Assembly: GCA_011634665.1 (NCBI GenBank)
Contig: WAEK01000009.1
Coordinates: forward strand, 310,001-374,000
DNA length: 64,000 nucleotides
Reading direction: 5' to 3'
Source of the DNA: Mortierella sp. BCC40632
Lineage: Eukaryota; Mortierellomycota; Mortierellomycetes; Mortierellales; Mortierellaceae
In this document: piece by piece, positions 1 through 13,608 of the stretch
Layout of the letters: each line of letters opens with the position of its first letter
Position numbering within the stretch: the first letter of the stretch is position 1
The notes under the pieces: generated by a model
The model's input: only the letters and a program-made list of their open reading frames with translations
What the model was told of the DNA's origin: nothing
Database searches by the model: none
Program-made: the position numbers and the translations under genes

Positions 1-445
1 CATCGAGCGGAGAGGTGACGAGACCTGGCTCCTCCTTGGGACGCACATGATTACCGAACCCTGCTGATGTAAAGTCAGCGCCATTGGCGCCCATGGTATG
101 GAAGGGGCCGCTGGGCGTACGTGGGCTATGGTTGGTCGAGACAGGGGACTGCATGTGGTCGCCGACTATGTTTTGGCATTGGAGAGAAACAAACAGGTTT
201 ACGTTAGAGCGAAGAGTATTTGTGAGGAGGGAAAGGCGATACCATGGGCTCGACGACACTTGGATTAGCAAGCACAACCCGCTCTTTCTCTCTCACGGCA
301 CATTCTGCTCACTTTTTTTTGTTGTTGTTTGTACAACACTACAGAGATACCACAAAGGAGTCATCTGTTCAACTGAACTGAAGGAGGAAGAAGAGGAGAG
401 GAGTGTTCTTTCTACCCCGTTTCTTCTATCGCACTTTTCCAGACA

Positions 446-487
<42 letters not shown>

Positions 488-1518
488 CCTACCTACCAAC
501 CAACCCATTTTTTTTTTTTTTTTTTTTTCTTCCTTCTGCTGCACGAACCCAATCTTCTTCACTAAAGAGACACGGCGAATATTGATGCATCATTCGCTGC
601 TTCGCTCGATACCCCCTTTTGCCTTTCTTCCTTCCTTCCTTCCTTCCTTCCTTCCGTCCTTCCTCCTACTCCACTTCCTCTCTCCTTTCACTCCTCGGTC
701 AGGACATTTAGTGATTTGTCTAGCCGTTCCGCCCCATTTGTTCCCCGCCCTTGACATTCCACCCGGCGCTCGCTGCTGTGCTGTAGCTGCGCGGTAGAAG
801 AGATAAAGGCAACAGAGAGAGAATATGCGTGCCTGCGTGGACAAAAGGGACACGACAAGTAACAAGAATAAAAAAATAAAAAAAAAAACAACAACAAGGG
901 ACTTTTAAACTTACAGTCATAGGATTGCTCAACCGTGGGAGGGATCCTAAAGTTCTGCTTCATCAAAAACTCGGGGCTGATCTCGAGACCGGCGAGCTCG
1001 GGGACGGAGGATGGGGTGCGGAGCTTGCCTGCGAGGACATCGTCCTTGGAGTAGTACGAGATCAGGTGCTGTGAGACACCATTGACAACAATCGACATGG
1101 TCTTCTTCACAAGACCATTCTTCTTGAACCGGTACGAGTTGGTGAGCGAACCAACAAGTGCACGCTCCTTGTTCTTTTCTAATGCAGACTCGACATCGCT
1201 GGATGAGCTTGAGCGCGAGGCCCGGTCGATGGGCGAGGCATCCTTCTTGCCCGAGGCATTACGCTTGTCAAGCTCGCGGTAGACGAGGAAGTTGCCGAGG
1301 ATGCGCGAAGGCGACCAGACGAGGCCGTCTGTCCACCGCTTGATACCTGACTCGCGCTCGTCAAAGACAAAGACGGTACCAGACTGGACGATACGACGTT
1401 CTTTTTCCTGAAGACGACGGCAGATACGGGGCAAGAGTCCGCGACGACAGGCTTCGAAGATGAGCAGTGTATCCTGCGTAGTCTCGATATATCCGTGGAA
1501 GGTCTCGACAATGCTCAT
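1..1518 (-). CDS. WOPR (Gti1/Pac2 family) transcription factor, 3' end outside window
   Basis: Partial gene. Exon 1 is 915-1518 and exon 2 is 1-165 (continues off the left edge); the intron is 166-914, with donor GTAAGT and acceptor ATAG. The frame is conserved across the junction (GAC T / TC GGC). Exon 1 encodes a WOPR domain: TFHGYIETTQD near residue 8, the signature GIKRWTDGLVWSPSRILGNF near residues 58-77, then a serine-rich linker (about 95-115), QHLISYYSKDD near 150 and the second WOPR segment ISPEFLMKQNFRIPPTVEQ near 180-200. Exon 2 is a Ser/Pro/Gly-rich tail, as usual for the C-terminal activation regions of this family. Known members (Wor1, Ryp1, Pac2, Gti1) are nuclear DNA-binding regulators of morphological switching, gluconate uptake or mating; which role applies here cannot be told. 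The start ATG begins directly in the conserved N-terminus. The family call is firm; the exon 2 boundary is inferred. Confidence 0.9.
166..914 (-). other. Long low-complexity intron of the WOPR gene
   Basis: This 749-base intron separates the WOPR-encoding exon from the C-terminal exon. Seen on the plus strand it holds a CT tract (449-485), a run of 21 T (508-528), a TTCC tetranucleotide repeat (about 626-655) and an A-rich stretch near 870-895. A CTAAC branch-like motif lies close to the acceptor. The other introns I could define are mostly 60-200 bases, so this one is unusually long. Confidence 0.75.
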
Positions 1519-2973
1519 TGTGGATGTGTGTAAATGTGTATATTTGAAGAGGAGAGAGAGAGAAAGAGGGAGAGAGAGGGAGAGATAGAGAGAGATAGAG
1601 AGAGAAGCAAGTGTCTAAATGAGGATTGATTGGAGGCTGCAGGTGCCAAGAGAGAACAGGGCGCGTTAGAAAAGAGGCGGCAGACAGGACTTTTGAGAAA
1701 GGAGGGAGGAGGGGGAAGAGGAGAAGAAAAGAGGAGCGTCAGGGCAATAGCATGATCATGAGTGGGACCGGTGGGAGATGAACAAGAAAAGAGGGCGGTG
1801 GAAGATGAGCAACCCGATGAGGAGAGAAAAAAAGAGGAGTGGAACGATGGCCGAGAGTGTGTTGAGAGTAAGTGTGGCTGTTCAATATTCCGAGCCGTTT
1901 TTTTTTTTTTTCTCTCTCTCTCTCTCTCTCTCTTTCTTTCTTCCTTCGAGAGTCGAGAGCAAGAGTAGAAGAGAGAGCAGCAGGAAGAGAGCCGCAAGGC
2001 CAGGGCAGTGAGAAGTGGAAAAGTGAGAGAGAGAAAGGGCGCGCGCCGTGGTGGCGAGGTCTACAAGCCACTCGGGTCTAAAAAGACTGCAAGAGAGAGA
2101 GAGAGAGAAGACACAGACACGCGGCTGCGTTTCTCCACCATGCAGCGCATCGCAACTCAATCGACAAGACAGAGAAATGTGCGGTGCCACACACACAGCG
2201 ACTCTCTCTCTCTCTCTCTCTTGCTCTCACTGCTCGCAAACACAACACACACATACACAAAACACACACAAGAGAGAGCTTGTGTGAGTAAATGTTGTGT
2301 AGGGGTTGGGGCTGGACTGATTGTGTGGATGGGCGCGAGAGAAAGAAAAAATGGAAGGGGTAGTATGGGCGTAGACATGGGCGTGAATGAAGCCAGGCTG
2401 AGATAATACCAAAGGGGAAAAGGAAGGACCGTCCTTGGCATTTGCTATGCTCAGATTGGACTCTTCGAGTATCCGCTGGCCTCTTTCAGACTGCATCCGA
2501 GCATGTGTCATGACGACAGCTCGGATGGCGGGTATCTGTGGCCTCAAGATATGCTACTTCGTCGCCGTCTCTTTGTCTCTCTGACACATACATCCCGTCC
2601 CTGCCTCGGGCAGTCTCGACTGTACAGACGAGAGCAAGAGCTGCATGGCGGGCACACATCTTGCCCTAACTCTTTTTTTTTTTTTTTTTTCTCTCTCTCT
2701 CTCTCCTCTTTCTCTCCACACTCTGCCTAGGGGAAGCACGCGGGTCTGGCGAACATGTGCTCTCGCCTTTAACAAAGCCGTTGTCTGCGAGTCATTCGAG
2801 TCGAGCCACTTGTATCTCGATCAATCAGGATATCTCAGGGGAAGAAAAGTGGAGAAAAACACAAATATACTTGTCAAAAAATAAAGAGAAAGAAAGAAAA
2901 AGGGCGGGGAGATCCTGGGTACCAACAAAAGTGGAGAATATGGGGGGGGAGATATTGATGACATGGATATATT

Positions 2974-3044
<71 letters not shown>

Positions 3045-5400
3045 AAGAGAGAAAGTGGGAGAGAAAGCACCAGAGAGGTAAAGAAGAAGAAGAAGAAAGG
3101 AATCGCGAGGAGATGGGAGAAAGAGAAGAAAAGAGAGAAAGAGGGACAGGAAGGGGTGAAAGAGGAGCGAGGAGAGAGATGACCAACACAGAAAACATGG
3201 AGGACTGTCCTGAAGCACAACGACATCATCAGACAGATCAGAAAGAAAAAAAAAAAAAAAAAAAAAAAAGAGTACGGAACACAAAAACCAGCAGCAGGGC
3301 CAAAAGAGAGAGAGAAAGAGAGCTTCCGGCATCCTCCCCTTCCTCTCCTCCCCTCCTCTCCCAATTAGGGCCCACTAATCCGCCTCCAACCACTTTACAG
3401 CGAGTAAACCCTTTCCTCTTTGACCTTCTTTTTTTTTTTTCCCCCCGCGCGCTTGTACAGATCAAGGTTGGACATGCATCTGTTGTGTTGTTGTGTGCCC
3501 CGGATGCAAGAGAGAAAAGGGACCGGTGGTGATGGGAGTGGAGGTGGGGTTGGAATAGAAAGAAAAAAAAACGGACGGGAAGGCTGACCAATCGTAAACC
3601 AGATCAGGGATGACTCGGCCTATGGCCTTTGAGTGCGCCCTGCTGCACCCGATGCAAGAGTTGTGGGCCTTCCCTTGGGCCTTTTTTTTTTTTTTTTTGC
3701 TCTCTTCTCACTCTCGATCACATTGGCACTTCTGTCTCTTCCATCGCTGAACACACAGACGCACACACAGACAGACTAACAACAGAGAGACAGACAGACG
3801 GACAAACAGACACACGCACCTCCACACACAACTCTTTACACTCCTTGCCAAAAAAGGACCTTCCTCCAGTGGTTCTCTTTCACTCTCTCTCTCACTCACT
3901 CTCTCTCTCTTCCTTTTCATCTGCATTGGCTGTCATGCAGACAAAAAGGAGGTCCAGAGAGTGACCGTAGCATAGCAGCTACACTGGGAAGAATAATAGG
4001 CCGAGTCAAAGAAAGCGAGAAAGAAAGGGAAAAAAAAAAGGGTGGTCGAGTACGAACAAGCTGGTTGGAACACACACAGGTCGATCGGCGATAGACGCCC
4101 CAAACTATGTCCCTGGACGGTGTATGCGCCCAAAGGTAAAAAAACGCTAACCATATTATCTGGTCCTTCTCTTACCTTTATGGTTTTCGATGCGACTGGT
4201 GCAAGGAAGGGCAGCGACTCGCGGACAAAAAAATAAGAGAGTCGGGGGGGGAACAACAGCAGTCTCGTTGAGGACAAGGGGGGGGGGGAAGCACAAAACA
4301 AGGCGAAGGAAGGGTAGGATAGGGCAAGGTCAACGAAGATGAAGAGTGGAGTGAGTGAATGAATGAATGGGTGATGGCGATGAAAGATAAAGTGATGTGA
4401 AAAAGGAAAACTCCAAAAAAGGTGGGAAGAGATGGAGATGGGAGATGGGAGATGGATGGATTTACGGGGGATCGAGAGTGATGAAAAAAAAAAGGAATTG
4501 AGTTCGGAACAAGAGAGACGAGCTAAAACACTGAGTTCTCTTGCTGAGCTTCTTTATGGTTCAGACAAGGAAAGGGAAAAAGGGAAAGGGCAGAATGAGA
4601 TCAGTTCGAAAAGGTTTGAGAACTCTGGTTGACTCTCTCTCAAGGAAAGAGGGAGGGGAGAGGAGAGAATGAGGTAAAGAAAGAGAAAGAGTCTGTCTGT
4701 CTCTCTGTCTCTGAAGAGGATCCTCTTCCGGGAATAAATGAATAAAATCGGATCGAGAGAGATTGACTAAAAAATTCAAGAAAAAAAAAAAAAAAAAAAA
4801 AGTCAATCAGGTTTCTCTCTTGTCTCTCTTTCTCTCTCTATTCTTCCCTCTCTTTCCCTCTCTTTCCTCTCTCTCTCTCTCTCCCTCTCTCACTCTCTCT
4901 CTCACTTCCTTCCTTCTGGCGATCACTGTCAGGGCCATCACTCACCATCACTTCAAGATCACTTGCCTCTCTACCCAACTCTCGCTGTCTTCAATTGTAC
5001 TCTTTCTTTCTTTCTCTCTCTCTCTCTCTCTTTCTCTTCACTTGACTTCTCCTAGCTTCTTGTTTGTCATCTCTTCTATCTGCCTGTCGTTCTCTCTAAG
5101 CACTCCCGGCCCGGATGTCTGTCCTGCTGCCCCTTGATCGAGTCGATTGAATCGGTCATTCTCTCTCTCTCTAGCGAATCACCGCCAACACCCCTTCTCG
5201 TCTCTTCCTCTCTCGCTCCGCACGGATGAACACTTGGCTATCGATGGACCAGAGACAACGTGCGAGACACTCTGTGGAGTGGAGTCCGAGCCACTCTCCG
5301 GGTGTGGGTCTGACCTGGTAGAGAGGACAAGCAGAATCAACGATAGTCAACAATGGCTGGCAGTGACAGCGACAGCGACGACAGCGACGACGACTAGAGT
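1519..5400. other. Gene-free stretch upstream of the WOPR gene, microsatellite-rich
   Basis: I see no supported gene. Every open frame here either translates a simple repeat (Leu-Ser, Glu-Arg or poly-Phe) or lacks any family resemblance. The stretch includes T/TC tracts near 1898-1932, a long GA tract at 2976-3034, a run of 24 A at 3246-3269, T runs near 2672 and 3681, CA/GACA-type repeats near 3750-3830, and a run of about 22 A at 4780-4801. It probably contains the promoter and 5' leader of the WOPR gene, but no specific element can be named. Confidence 0.6.
2976..3034 (+). repeat. GA dinucleotide tract
   Basis: About 29 AG units followed by imperfect GAAAGAGA units to about 3060. It is the largest dinucleotide tract in the gene-free stretch upstream of the WOPR gene. 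Confidence 0.9.
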
Positions 5401-6269
5401 GTGAATGAAAGCAACGAGTGGGAACGAGGGCCTTCTCGAAAGCGCATAGGTAGGCGCCGTGACTAGCCACGACTCTGTCCCCTTGCAACTCACGTTTGTC
5501 AGGCCAGGGATTCTCTCCTCAATAGAGACGTACGTTCCTGGCTTGCAGCAGACACATTAAGAAAACGCCCACAGGCCAACCCAACCTGGCGGGTGCAAAC
5601 ACACACACACATAAGGCATGACATGGCATGGCATGGCATGGCACATCAAGACCATGAAGACAGAGCGAGGGAACAAAATAATGCACGCCCGCGCGACGAG
5701 GAGGAAGAAGAAGAAAATGAAAGGGGCGTTATTCAAAGCATTCAACGGCCAAGAGTCAATGCTCGGTTGTATTCACTCGCAATAGACAGACCTCGGTCAG
5801 CCCATTGGTACACCAAAGGCTGCTCTGCACCTGCACCTGGCAGGGAAAACAAGGGACAGGACAGGAGAGGCCGAAGCTACCGAGAGCAGCCGCGCTCATT
5901 GGACTGGCCGGCAATCCGCTCTCTTTGTGTGTGTGTGTGCCCGATATTCCTCATCCATTTCATTCTCCTCTCCCCAATCTGCCGCCTCGCTTGTCTGCCC
6001 GTCCTTCTCCCTATCCTTGCCCTCGCCCTGTAGCCGATCGTCATCCCCTGTGTGCCCTGTCCTATTCATGATCCCTTCATCTTACCTACGCTCGACAATG
6101 CCCCTTCCCAGGTTTGGTGTTCCCGGCGTGGCTCAAGAATGGCGCTGATCCATGCCCGCTACTCGAGCAATGCTCTCGGCGGGCACCGTTGCTGCTGCTG
6201 CTCCCTCTTCCCCACTCCACGCCCGCTCACAGCAACGCTCTCGGGTTATCATGTGGGAAAGGGTGAACG

Positions 6270-6314
<45 letters not shown>

Positions 6315-7096
6315 AAAGGGTTGCGAATGAGAAAGAGGCTGCGGGCGTCTGGGGTAGTGTTAAGCGAAACTATATCCAGCTCCTCCTCTTCCCCATCCCC
6401 AGCCCGACCAACAGAACTATAACACCCCATCCGTCCGCTCCATTTCTATACCTAAAAAGTACGGGAAAACAGGCGCGCCTGTCTTCCCTCCTTCTCTGCC
6501 CTGCTGAACGCTCCCTTGGTGCGAGAGACCCTTTGGATCAAAGAGGTTTTCCTTGCACTCTTGCTCATCCACCCCTACCCACGCTTACTTCCTCCTCTCT
6601 CTCCCCGCGTTTCTCTCCCCACTCGACCTTCGTCTCTCTCTTTACTCCACTCCAAGCCTTGTCCACATTAACTGGTTAGTCTGTCTCGCCGATGGCAGCA
6701 CAACACCCTACACCTTGCACCGAATGGACTTTTTAACACCAACAGATCGAGTCCTGTGGAGAGTCGATCGTGCCCTTGTCTTCATATCTATGTCTGGATG
6801 CTCACGCACTCTGACACGCGCGCCTCAAGAGCTGCTCCTCTCCACTCTTTTATCCTTCTTTCTTCTCGATAGCCGCCTCGCATGGCAATGACCTGCTCGG
6901 TCTTTGCCTTCTCTCTTGGTCACACATTTGCCAAAAGAGCCACAGAGTTGTAAACGCACGCCCACCTTCAATCGATTCTTCTTGCTCGAACCTCCTTTGT
7001 TCGCAATTCCTCGGATTTAACTGTTGTACTCGATACGTACTGCTTGCTATCAAAGGAAGACACAGCAGGAACAATGACTGAACGAGCGAGCAAAAC

Positions 7097-7102
<6 letters not shown>

Positions 7103-7149
<47 letters not shown>
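7103..7149 (+). repeat. AC dinucleotide tract
   Basis: About 23 AC units followed by a short AT repeat (about 7149-7156). It is one of few CA-type tracts here; CT/GA types dominate. Confidence 0.85.
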
Positions 7150-7157
<8 letters not shown>

Positions 7158-7607
7158 CACACACGCACGAGATTCAAGTTCTAGTAAAAGAGTTTAAAAA
7201 GAAAAAAAAAAAAAAAAGTAAGGGGAGGAGAAGCACTGTGCGCAAGGAGCGATTGGACGTCCACAGCCGCCTTGGGAGTCTATTCCCACGAGGAGGTCCA
7301 AGATAACCCTATCCATCACCTGTCCGTCCATCACCTCGCCTCCTCCGCCCCGCACGTTTCCTATTGCTGACCTTTCCTTTCTTCTGGCAACGCTTTCTTT
7401 TTTTTTTTTTCTTTTTTGAGCATTACGAATCAAAGAGTACTAACATACATGGACGAGGAGGGACTGAGAGGAGTCGGCGACACCAAATGCGGGATATCAA
7501 ACGGCAGATAAAAAAAAAAAAAAAAAAAAAAAATCCCCTAGTGCTGGAGAGAGAAAGGAGTAGGATTTCTGGTTCAGCTGGGTTCTTTTTGTCCCTCCTC
7601 GAACCAG

Positions 7608-7641
<34 letters not shown>

Positions 7642-9389
7642 GAGAGACAGACCTGGCCGTTGGCTGGTTTCTCTCTCCTTCTCTCTACTTCTCTCTCCCA
7701 AAACAACTCGTAGAAAACAATAGAAAACAGTCGGTGGAGAGAGCAAATGAAGCAGAAAAAGGAAAAAAGAGGGACAGAGATGGAACGAGACGGCTTGGCG
7801 CCTTTGTACCTCGCCACATCTTCCTGGATTTGACTAGAATGTCTGGGATACCCTGGGGTTGTTGTGTGGGGTTCACCAAGCCAATTCGAAGCGTGAATGA
7901 CAAATGATCGATCCAAAGCGGGCAACATGACCTGTGTCTTGAAGGTACCAGGAAAAAAGAAAGAAGAAAGGCTGCTTTCCCAATCGCGTCTTCTTTCCAC
8001 CGATCTCCGTCCCTTGGAGTAATCAGTAAGAGCTACATGAATTCGCAATAGCCACAGCACCTTTTTCCGAGGCTTGGTGTTCTAATACTGTGGACATGAG
8101 CACCTAGGGATACGAGATGAATCTTGACCGAGAGAACGTAATGCAAAGAAGGGAAAGAGTCCATTATCTATCTTGACAGTCAACCAAGAAATCCCTATTG
8201 CTGTGCTGCCGTACTTGGTAGAGTTTATTTCAACTCGTTGGTTCAAAAGTGATGCTTTGAAAAAAAAAAAAAAAAAAACAGAGGCTCGCAGGAGATCACA
8301 CTTTGTGACTCCACCGATGGTACCTAACCCTCCTGCCTTGAAGAGATCGTTTACTCTTCAAAAGTGCTTGGCCACCTCCAGTCCATGTCGAACGACCAGA
8401 CAAAGGGGCGTAGTTTACAAATACGGTTAAAAAAAAAAACTTCTCCACGATCCGAAGGTTAGTACGATGTGGGAGCTCTGAATGGACACGAGAACCTACT
8501 TTGTGGCCGAATGCTCAAATACAAAAGACGTTGATGTCAACACGGTTGGACAAGGGATCAAGGCATGCATGGTATGGTTCTGCCCACTCTACCTTCCCCT
8601 ACCCCATAACTGTACAATGTTTTCCTCCTCTCTTCAACAAACCTCCCTACCCGCGTGGCAAGAAAAGGTACATGGGAGGTGATTGAGAGCCGTTTACAAC
8701 AGGCTATGGGCCAAAGCTAAAGCTGAATAAGGTACCAAAGAGTTGCCCTGAGTAGCATTTTAAGCTCAAAACATGGTCCAGGAGGAGAGAGAGTTTCCTC
8801 CGAACCCAATGTCTGCTATGACTAGTAGCGTCGATGAAGTATCGAGGTCAAGGGCTAGCAGTGGTTCTTTGGATGTGAACTACGGTTGAGGTCTATGCAG
8901 AAAAGAACAGCCCTTAGTCAGATATTTCCTTTGATTGGGGTCGTCCACGAGGTAACTGGTTGAAGTGACAGGCATAAGGAAGAGAAGGGGAGAGAGAGAG
9001 CTTGTCCTTAGACACTTTGCAACGTTACACTGCACTATCTGCAATCTGTTGGACCGGATGTGGGAGAAGGATGACAAGGACACACACACACACACTCTCT
9101 CTCTCTCCCAAGTCTTCCCTATCCACTCCAATTTGTGGGTTGCATGCAGCTCGTCAAGGTTGATATCCATCGTGCATGCCGCAGGTACTTGGGTCACTGT
9201 ACTGTGCCCATCCGAACCAGAGTAATACTCCTATCTTTTTGCAAAGGGCTTTCCATCCCGTTACGTCGCTCCAAACCCCTTGAGAAAGAAAAGCAGATAT
9301 GCGGGGAGGATTCTATTGATACATCGCACTGACACATGGAGCGGATGAACAAGAAGGGAAAGAGCGCAAGGGAGGGCGAGAGAGAGAGC

Positions 9390-9423
<34 letters not shown>

Positions 9424-10889
9424 GAGAGAGAGAGAGTGTGTGTGTGTGTCTATGTGTGTGTGTCTGCATGTGTCTGTGAATGAATATGTGTGAACAAAAG
9501 GGAAATCGCTCCATATTACCCTGTGTATCATCAGATCTCAAGTGCATACATGGCATCGAGCTTTCTTCCTTTATTATTCTTGGCCCGACAATGACTCCAC
9601 TTTCTTTTACCCTCCTCATCCTCACCCTCCGCTCATCTATAGGCGCGTCTCCATCGAATGGATGTATACATAATTCTGACCTCAGCTCTGTATGGTTGCT
9701 CGTCCGTCCCCCCCCCTTCTTGAGCCTTCCGTTTCTACGTAGGGCCTCCTCGCCCTTTTGTCGCGCACCGTGAAATCGCTTCGGAGACTCTGTAAACACG
9801 GATCACCTTTTCGGTCAAAAGAGGAAGACGAGAGGGAAATTGAAAACAGCTCCGGGACCTCTTGTTGACCCCCACCCCCACCCCTCTTCTCTTCGCCCCA
9901 TAGTCCAATGCCCCTTCACTCTCAACCTCGCAATGCTACCATTGACTTCGTAAGCAGAGAGTGGAAGAAAGGCCATCTCAGAAAAGCGGCTCGAGGTGTT
10001 CTTGTTTTTCCAGTGCATCGGGCACAAAAAAAAAAAAAAAAAAAAAATGCTCAGATCCATATAGATTCATACTCGCTCTATTGTCATTTGCACTGACTTC
10101 AAACTCTACCCGATAAAAGGTTAAGATCCCCTACTCTTCCTGTTTTCATACATGATGCACTCCTCTCTAGTCCACGCGAGTCAGCGGCCTGCGTGGTCCA
10201 ACGACCGGGCAAAATCTCTAGAGTATAAACACACAGGCCACCCTCCCCTCCAGACCAAACGTGTCGGAGGAGAACCGAAAAAGCCTACGCCACGTTTCCC
10301 ATCCCGTTGGAGGAGAATGGAGAAGAAAAGCAAACTTTAGGCGGGAAGATCAACAAAGAGGCATCCTGTACTGCCCATAGATCGGAAAGGGTCGCACGAT
10401 GCAAAAGTAAGAGATGAATAGAAATCTCAGACCACCCGCTCGTCCTGCTGCCTTGGTCTTCTCTGCACACTTCCACCACAGCGGCTAGAGAAAATAATAA
10501 TACAGCGTCATGAGCTCTACTCTTTCTTGTCCTCCCAGGGCTCAATTGAACCCACCTGTTTTTTTTTTTTTTTTTTTTTTTTTTTGTCCAAGGTATTCGA
10601 TTCCTTCCATGCACCGCAAATAGTGTCCTCTCTCTCTTCCCCCGCATTTGTTACTGCTTATGATAAAGGCGAAGGGGGAGGGAGGACCAAGACTCACAGG
10701 AGCGTCATAAAGGGAGAGCAAAAAATGTACCTCTACCGTTGCATGGGTCAAAATAGTACCCACTGTCTGCACCTTCCTCATTTACAGAAACCTTCCTTTG
10801 TTTTGTCTGGCTAAGGTTTCCAAATCGAGCTTTCCATTGCTTCCCGCTGTTGTCAACAAAGACGTAGAGAGAGAGAAGGAGATTGAATA

Positions 10890-10953
10890 CAGCAGCAGCA
10901 AGCAGCAGCAAGCAGCAAGCAGCAGCAACAACAACACCACCAACAACAACAAA
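10890..10953 (+). repeat. CAG/CAA-type trinucleotide repeat
   Basis: AGCAGCAAGC-type units grade into CAACAACAAC. On the plus strand a frame through it would encode Gln/Ser/Asn repeats, but no gene context was found. A smaller copy occurs at about 11006-11033. Confidence 0.75.
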
Positions 10954-11468
10954 GCGACTGTATCACCGATATGGACGGATATATTATTTTTAGTGAGCTG
11001 CAGGCAAGCAGCAGCAGCAACAGCAACAACAACCAGGGAATCCTTAGAACGGACCGGAAAAAGAGAGCTGGGTTGCGCGGCTGTTGATTTTCCCGTCGGT
11101 CTTCATTTTGCTATTTGGGTGGATGCATGCAATGATGCAACGCACGGCACGCACCGCATTGGTGGTGAAGATCGTTCACATCCCTTTTCCCATTACTCAC
11201 TCAGTCACTCTCTTGCCCGCCCTCTCCCTCCTCTCTCTTTCTAGCTCCCTCTCGCTCTCGCTCTCTCTCGCTCTCTCCTCTGCCTCCCTCGACTTTCTCC
11301 TGGCGTTGTCTTGCTTTCTGTTTTGATCGTTGTGATTCCGACGATTACGTTTGTAGCCTCAACCAGAACAACAAATCCAAACATACATCCCTGACAGTAA
11401 ACGTCCAACGTCAACAACGTAACAACAATTCGGCGGACCAAAGTGTGCATGAAGAGAGGGAGAGATGA

Positions 11469-11500
<32 letters not shown>

Positions 11501-13400
11501 AATTTTCATAACTCAGATGTATAAACAATTACTTCTGCCGTGTCAGTCCTACCTTTCTATTGTACCTCGCTTTGGTTTCCCCGAGTCAATAATATTAAAA
11601 TGTTGGTTCCATTTGTTGTCGCTGCCTTTTCGCTGCTATCTTTTGTTGATGCTGTTGGCGTTGTTGTCATGGCGTTTTTCCCCCCTACCGCCACAGCAAG
11701 GCAGTTTTGTGATAAGCAAATAGAGAGAGAGAGAGAGCTTTTCTCTATTGACAGTGCTCTCCTTCTCACTCTCCTCTCCTCCAACGGTCTTTTGGGTCAA
11801 TCTCCGTCAACGTCTTTTTTTTTTCTTCCATTCGCCTCTTCATTAAAGATCAACAAAGACCAATGGCTAATCACCAACCTCTCCTTCTCCCTTCTTCTCC
11901 TCCAGTCATGCAAACATTGGCTGTTCAAGGGTCCATCAAGGTCCACATGGAATAGAGATTGTGATACAGAATCCGTTTCGCCAACGTTGGCCCCACGAAA
12001 TGAACTGGATTCTTGTTGGAAGGACTGGTCACTATAACAGTCCTCACGCCCTCTTGTCTTGCTAATGTACCTGATACTTTTCAGGCAAAATGACGTGACA
12101 AGTACAGTATTACGATGTAAGGATTCAATGACTAGGGGTAGGAGGGGGGCAGAGAGATAGATAAAGTTACTCTTGACCTTGCGAGTGAGTTGTAATGAGG
12201 CTTGATGCAGCCAGGATGGCAGGAAACACAGGAAGGAGGAGGAGGAAAGAGTGTAGGGAAAAAATACCAGTAGTACCCTTTCGGATAATTTTTGACATGG
12301 CGTTATTAGTCTGGATCCAACGTCCTTAAGTGAAAGAGGAAAAAAAAAAAGAAAAAGAAAAAGATGATAACCCCTAGCTACCTCACAAGTTGATGTGGTG
12401 TGTACAATTTCCTTCGTTCTTGTGTAAGTGCTCTGGGAGGCCATGTAAGTGTTTTTCACACCCCTTTTTAGTCCGTCCCTTCGTGATCTATGCAACGGTC
12501 AAGGAGGAGCACAAAGGTTAGCAGGAGAGAGATCAGGCAAGGAAGGGTACCAGCTGTGGAGTACCATGACATGCATTGCTTAGTCTGCCCATCCTTCTCT
12601 CCTTCTCTCTTGCCTCCTCTCCGGAGGATCGAGATTGTGCAGAAAGAGGCTCGTTCCGTCCCTTTCCTCCCCGCAGAACCCAAAGGGCGGACAAGGTATC
12701 TCTAGAAAAACGAACAAAGCCGGTCACTCCCACTATGTCACACAGCAAAGTGTCGGCTATCTTTCCGGCTCTCTCCCTCCCTCTCTCTCTCTCTCTCTCC
12801 TCTCTCTCTCCCCTCGCATGGAGGACAAGGAGGCAAAGCAAAAGCACTGCAGCAACAGGCCCGGATGCGCCCTCCCCTTCCTGCAGTGTGACTCTTTGCC
12901 GTGTGTCCCGTCCACCCTACTCCGGCTGGACTTGCCTTGGCCTTCCGTCCCTCCTTCCCTCCCTCTCCCCTTCATTCTCTACCCACTGCCTAACCCGGCT
13001 CTCGGAAGAGCGACATTGGAAAGGGAAAGAGCAGTCGATGCAACAGGGGGCCAGCACATTCGCTCTGTCTCTGCTCCATCCATCCCGCACATCCAATCAG
13101 GCGCCGCTAGTTGACATCTTCCTCTCACCTTCACCTGCTTCTCCCTCCCCGCGGGGTGAGGGAGACATGGGGCCGGAGGTCGGATCTCCAACTCGTTCAT
13201 TGCCAAACAGCTCGACAATCGATTGGAGAGGAAGAGGGAGAGGAAAAGGAAACTGCAACAAAGCTGCCAGCCATCCATTGCTGAACACCGTTTCCATCCC
13301 CCCCTCCCAACCCGCTCCTCCTTTTTGTCCCCGTCATTCGACAGTGTCTTGTCCTAGCTTAGTCACCATAGGGTTTACTTGCTGGGCTTTATTGCCGCCG

Positions 13401-13544
13401 TAAGCAGGTTTCTCCTTTGGTGGTCAATGGGAGGAGGGGAAGGGAAACATTCTCCTTTTTTTCTTCTTCTTTGTTCTCTCTCTTTCCTTCTTTCTCGAGC
13501 CAAGACTCGTCTTGTTCGACATCTTTTGCATCTCAAACGCCCTG

Positions 13545-13608
<64 letters not shown>

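Larger units (their letters stand above)
5401..13400. other. Gene-free stretch, centre of the 16.5 kb gap
   Basis: No gene can be supported on either strand. Open frames are short, repeat-driven or unrelated to any family I know. Visible structure: an ATGGC pentamer repeat near 5617-5642, GA tracts near 6269-6300 and 7610-7640, a CA tract at 7103-7149 with a short AT tail, homopolymer A/T runs near 7510, 8261, 10024 and 10559-10585, a CAG/CAA-type repeat at 10890-10953, and a GT tract at 11474-11500. A non-coding RNA or regulatory region cannot be excluded. Confidence 0.55.

Noticed and set aside
2757..3532. Long Arg-Glu, Leu-Ser and Lys-rich open frames in several frames
   Set aside because: They are translations of the GA tract and adjacent purine sequence; all frames stay open because the repeat lacks stops.
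9194..9799. 201-residue minus-strand open frame
   Set aside because: Much of it translates GA and GT repeats (Leu-Ser and Thr-His runs), and the rest has no family resemblance.
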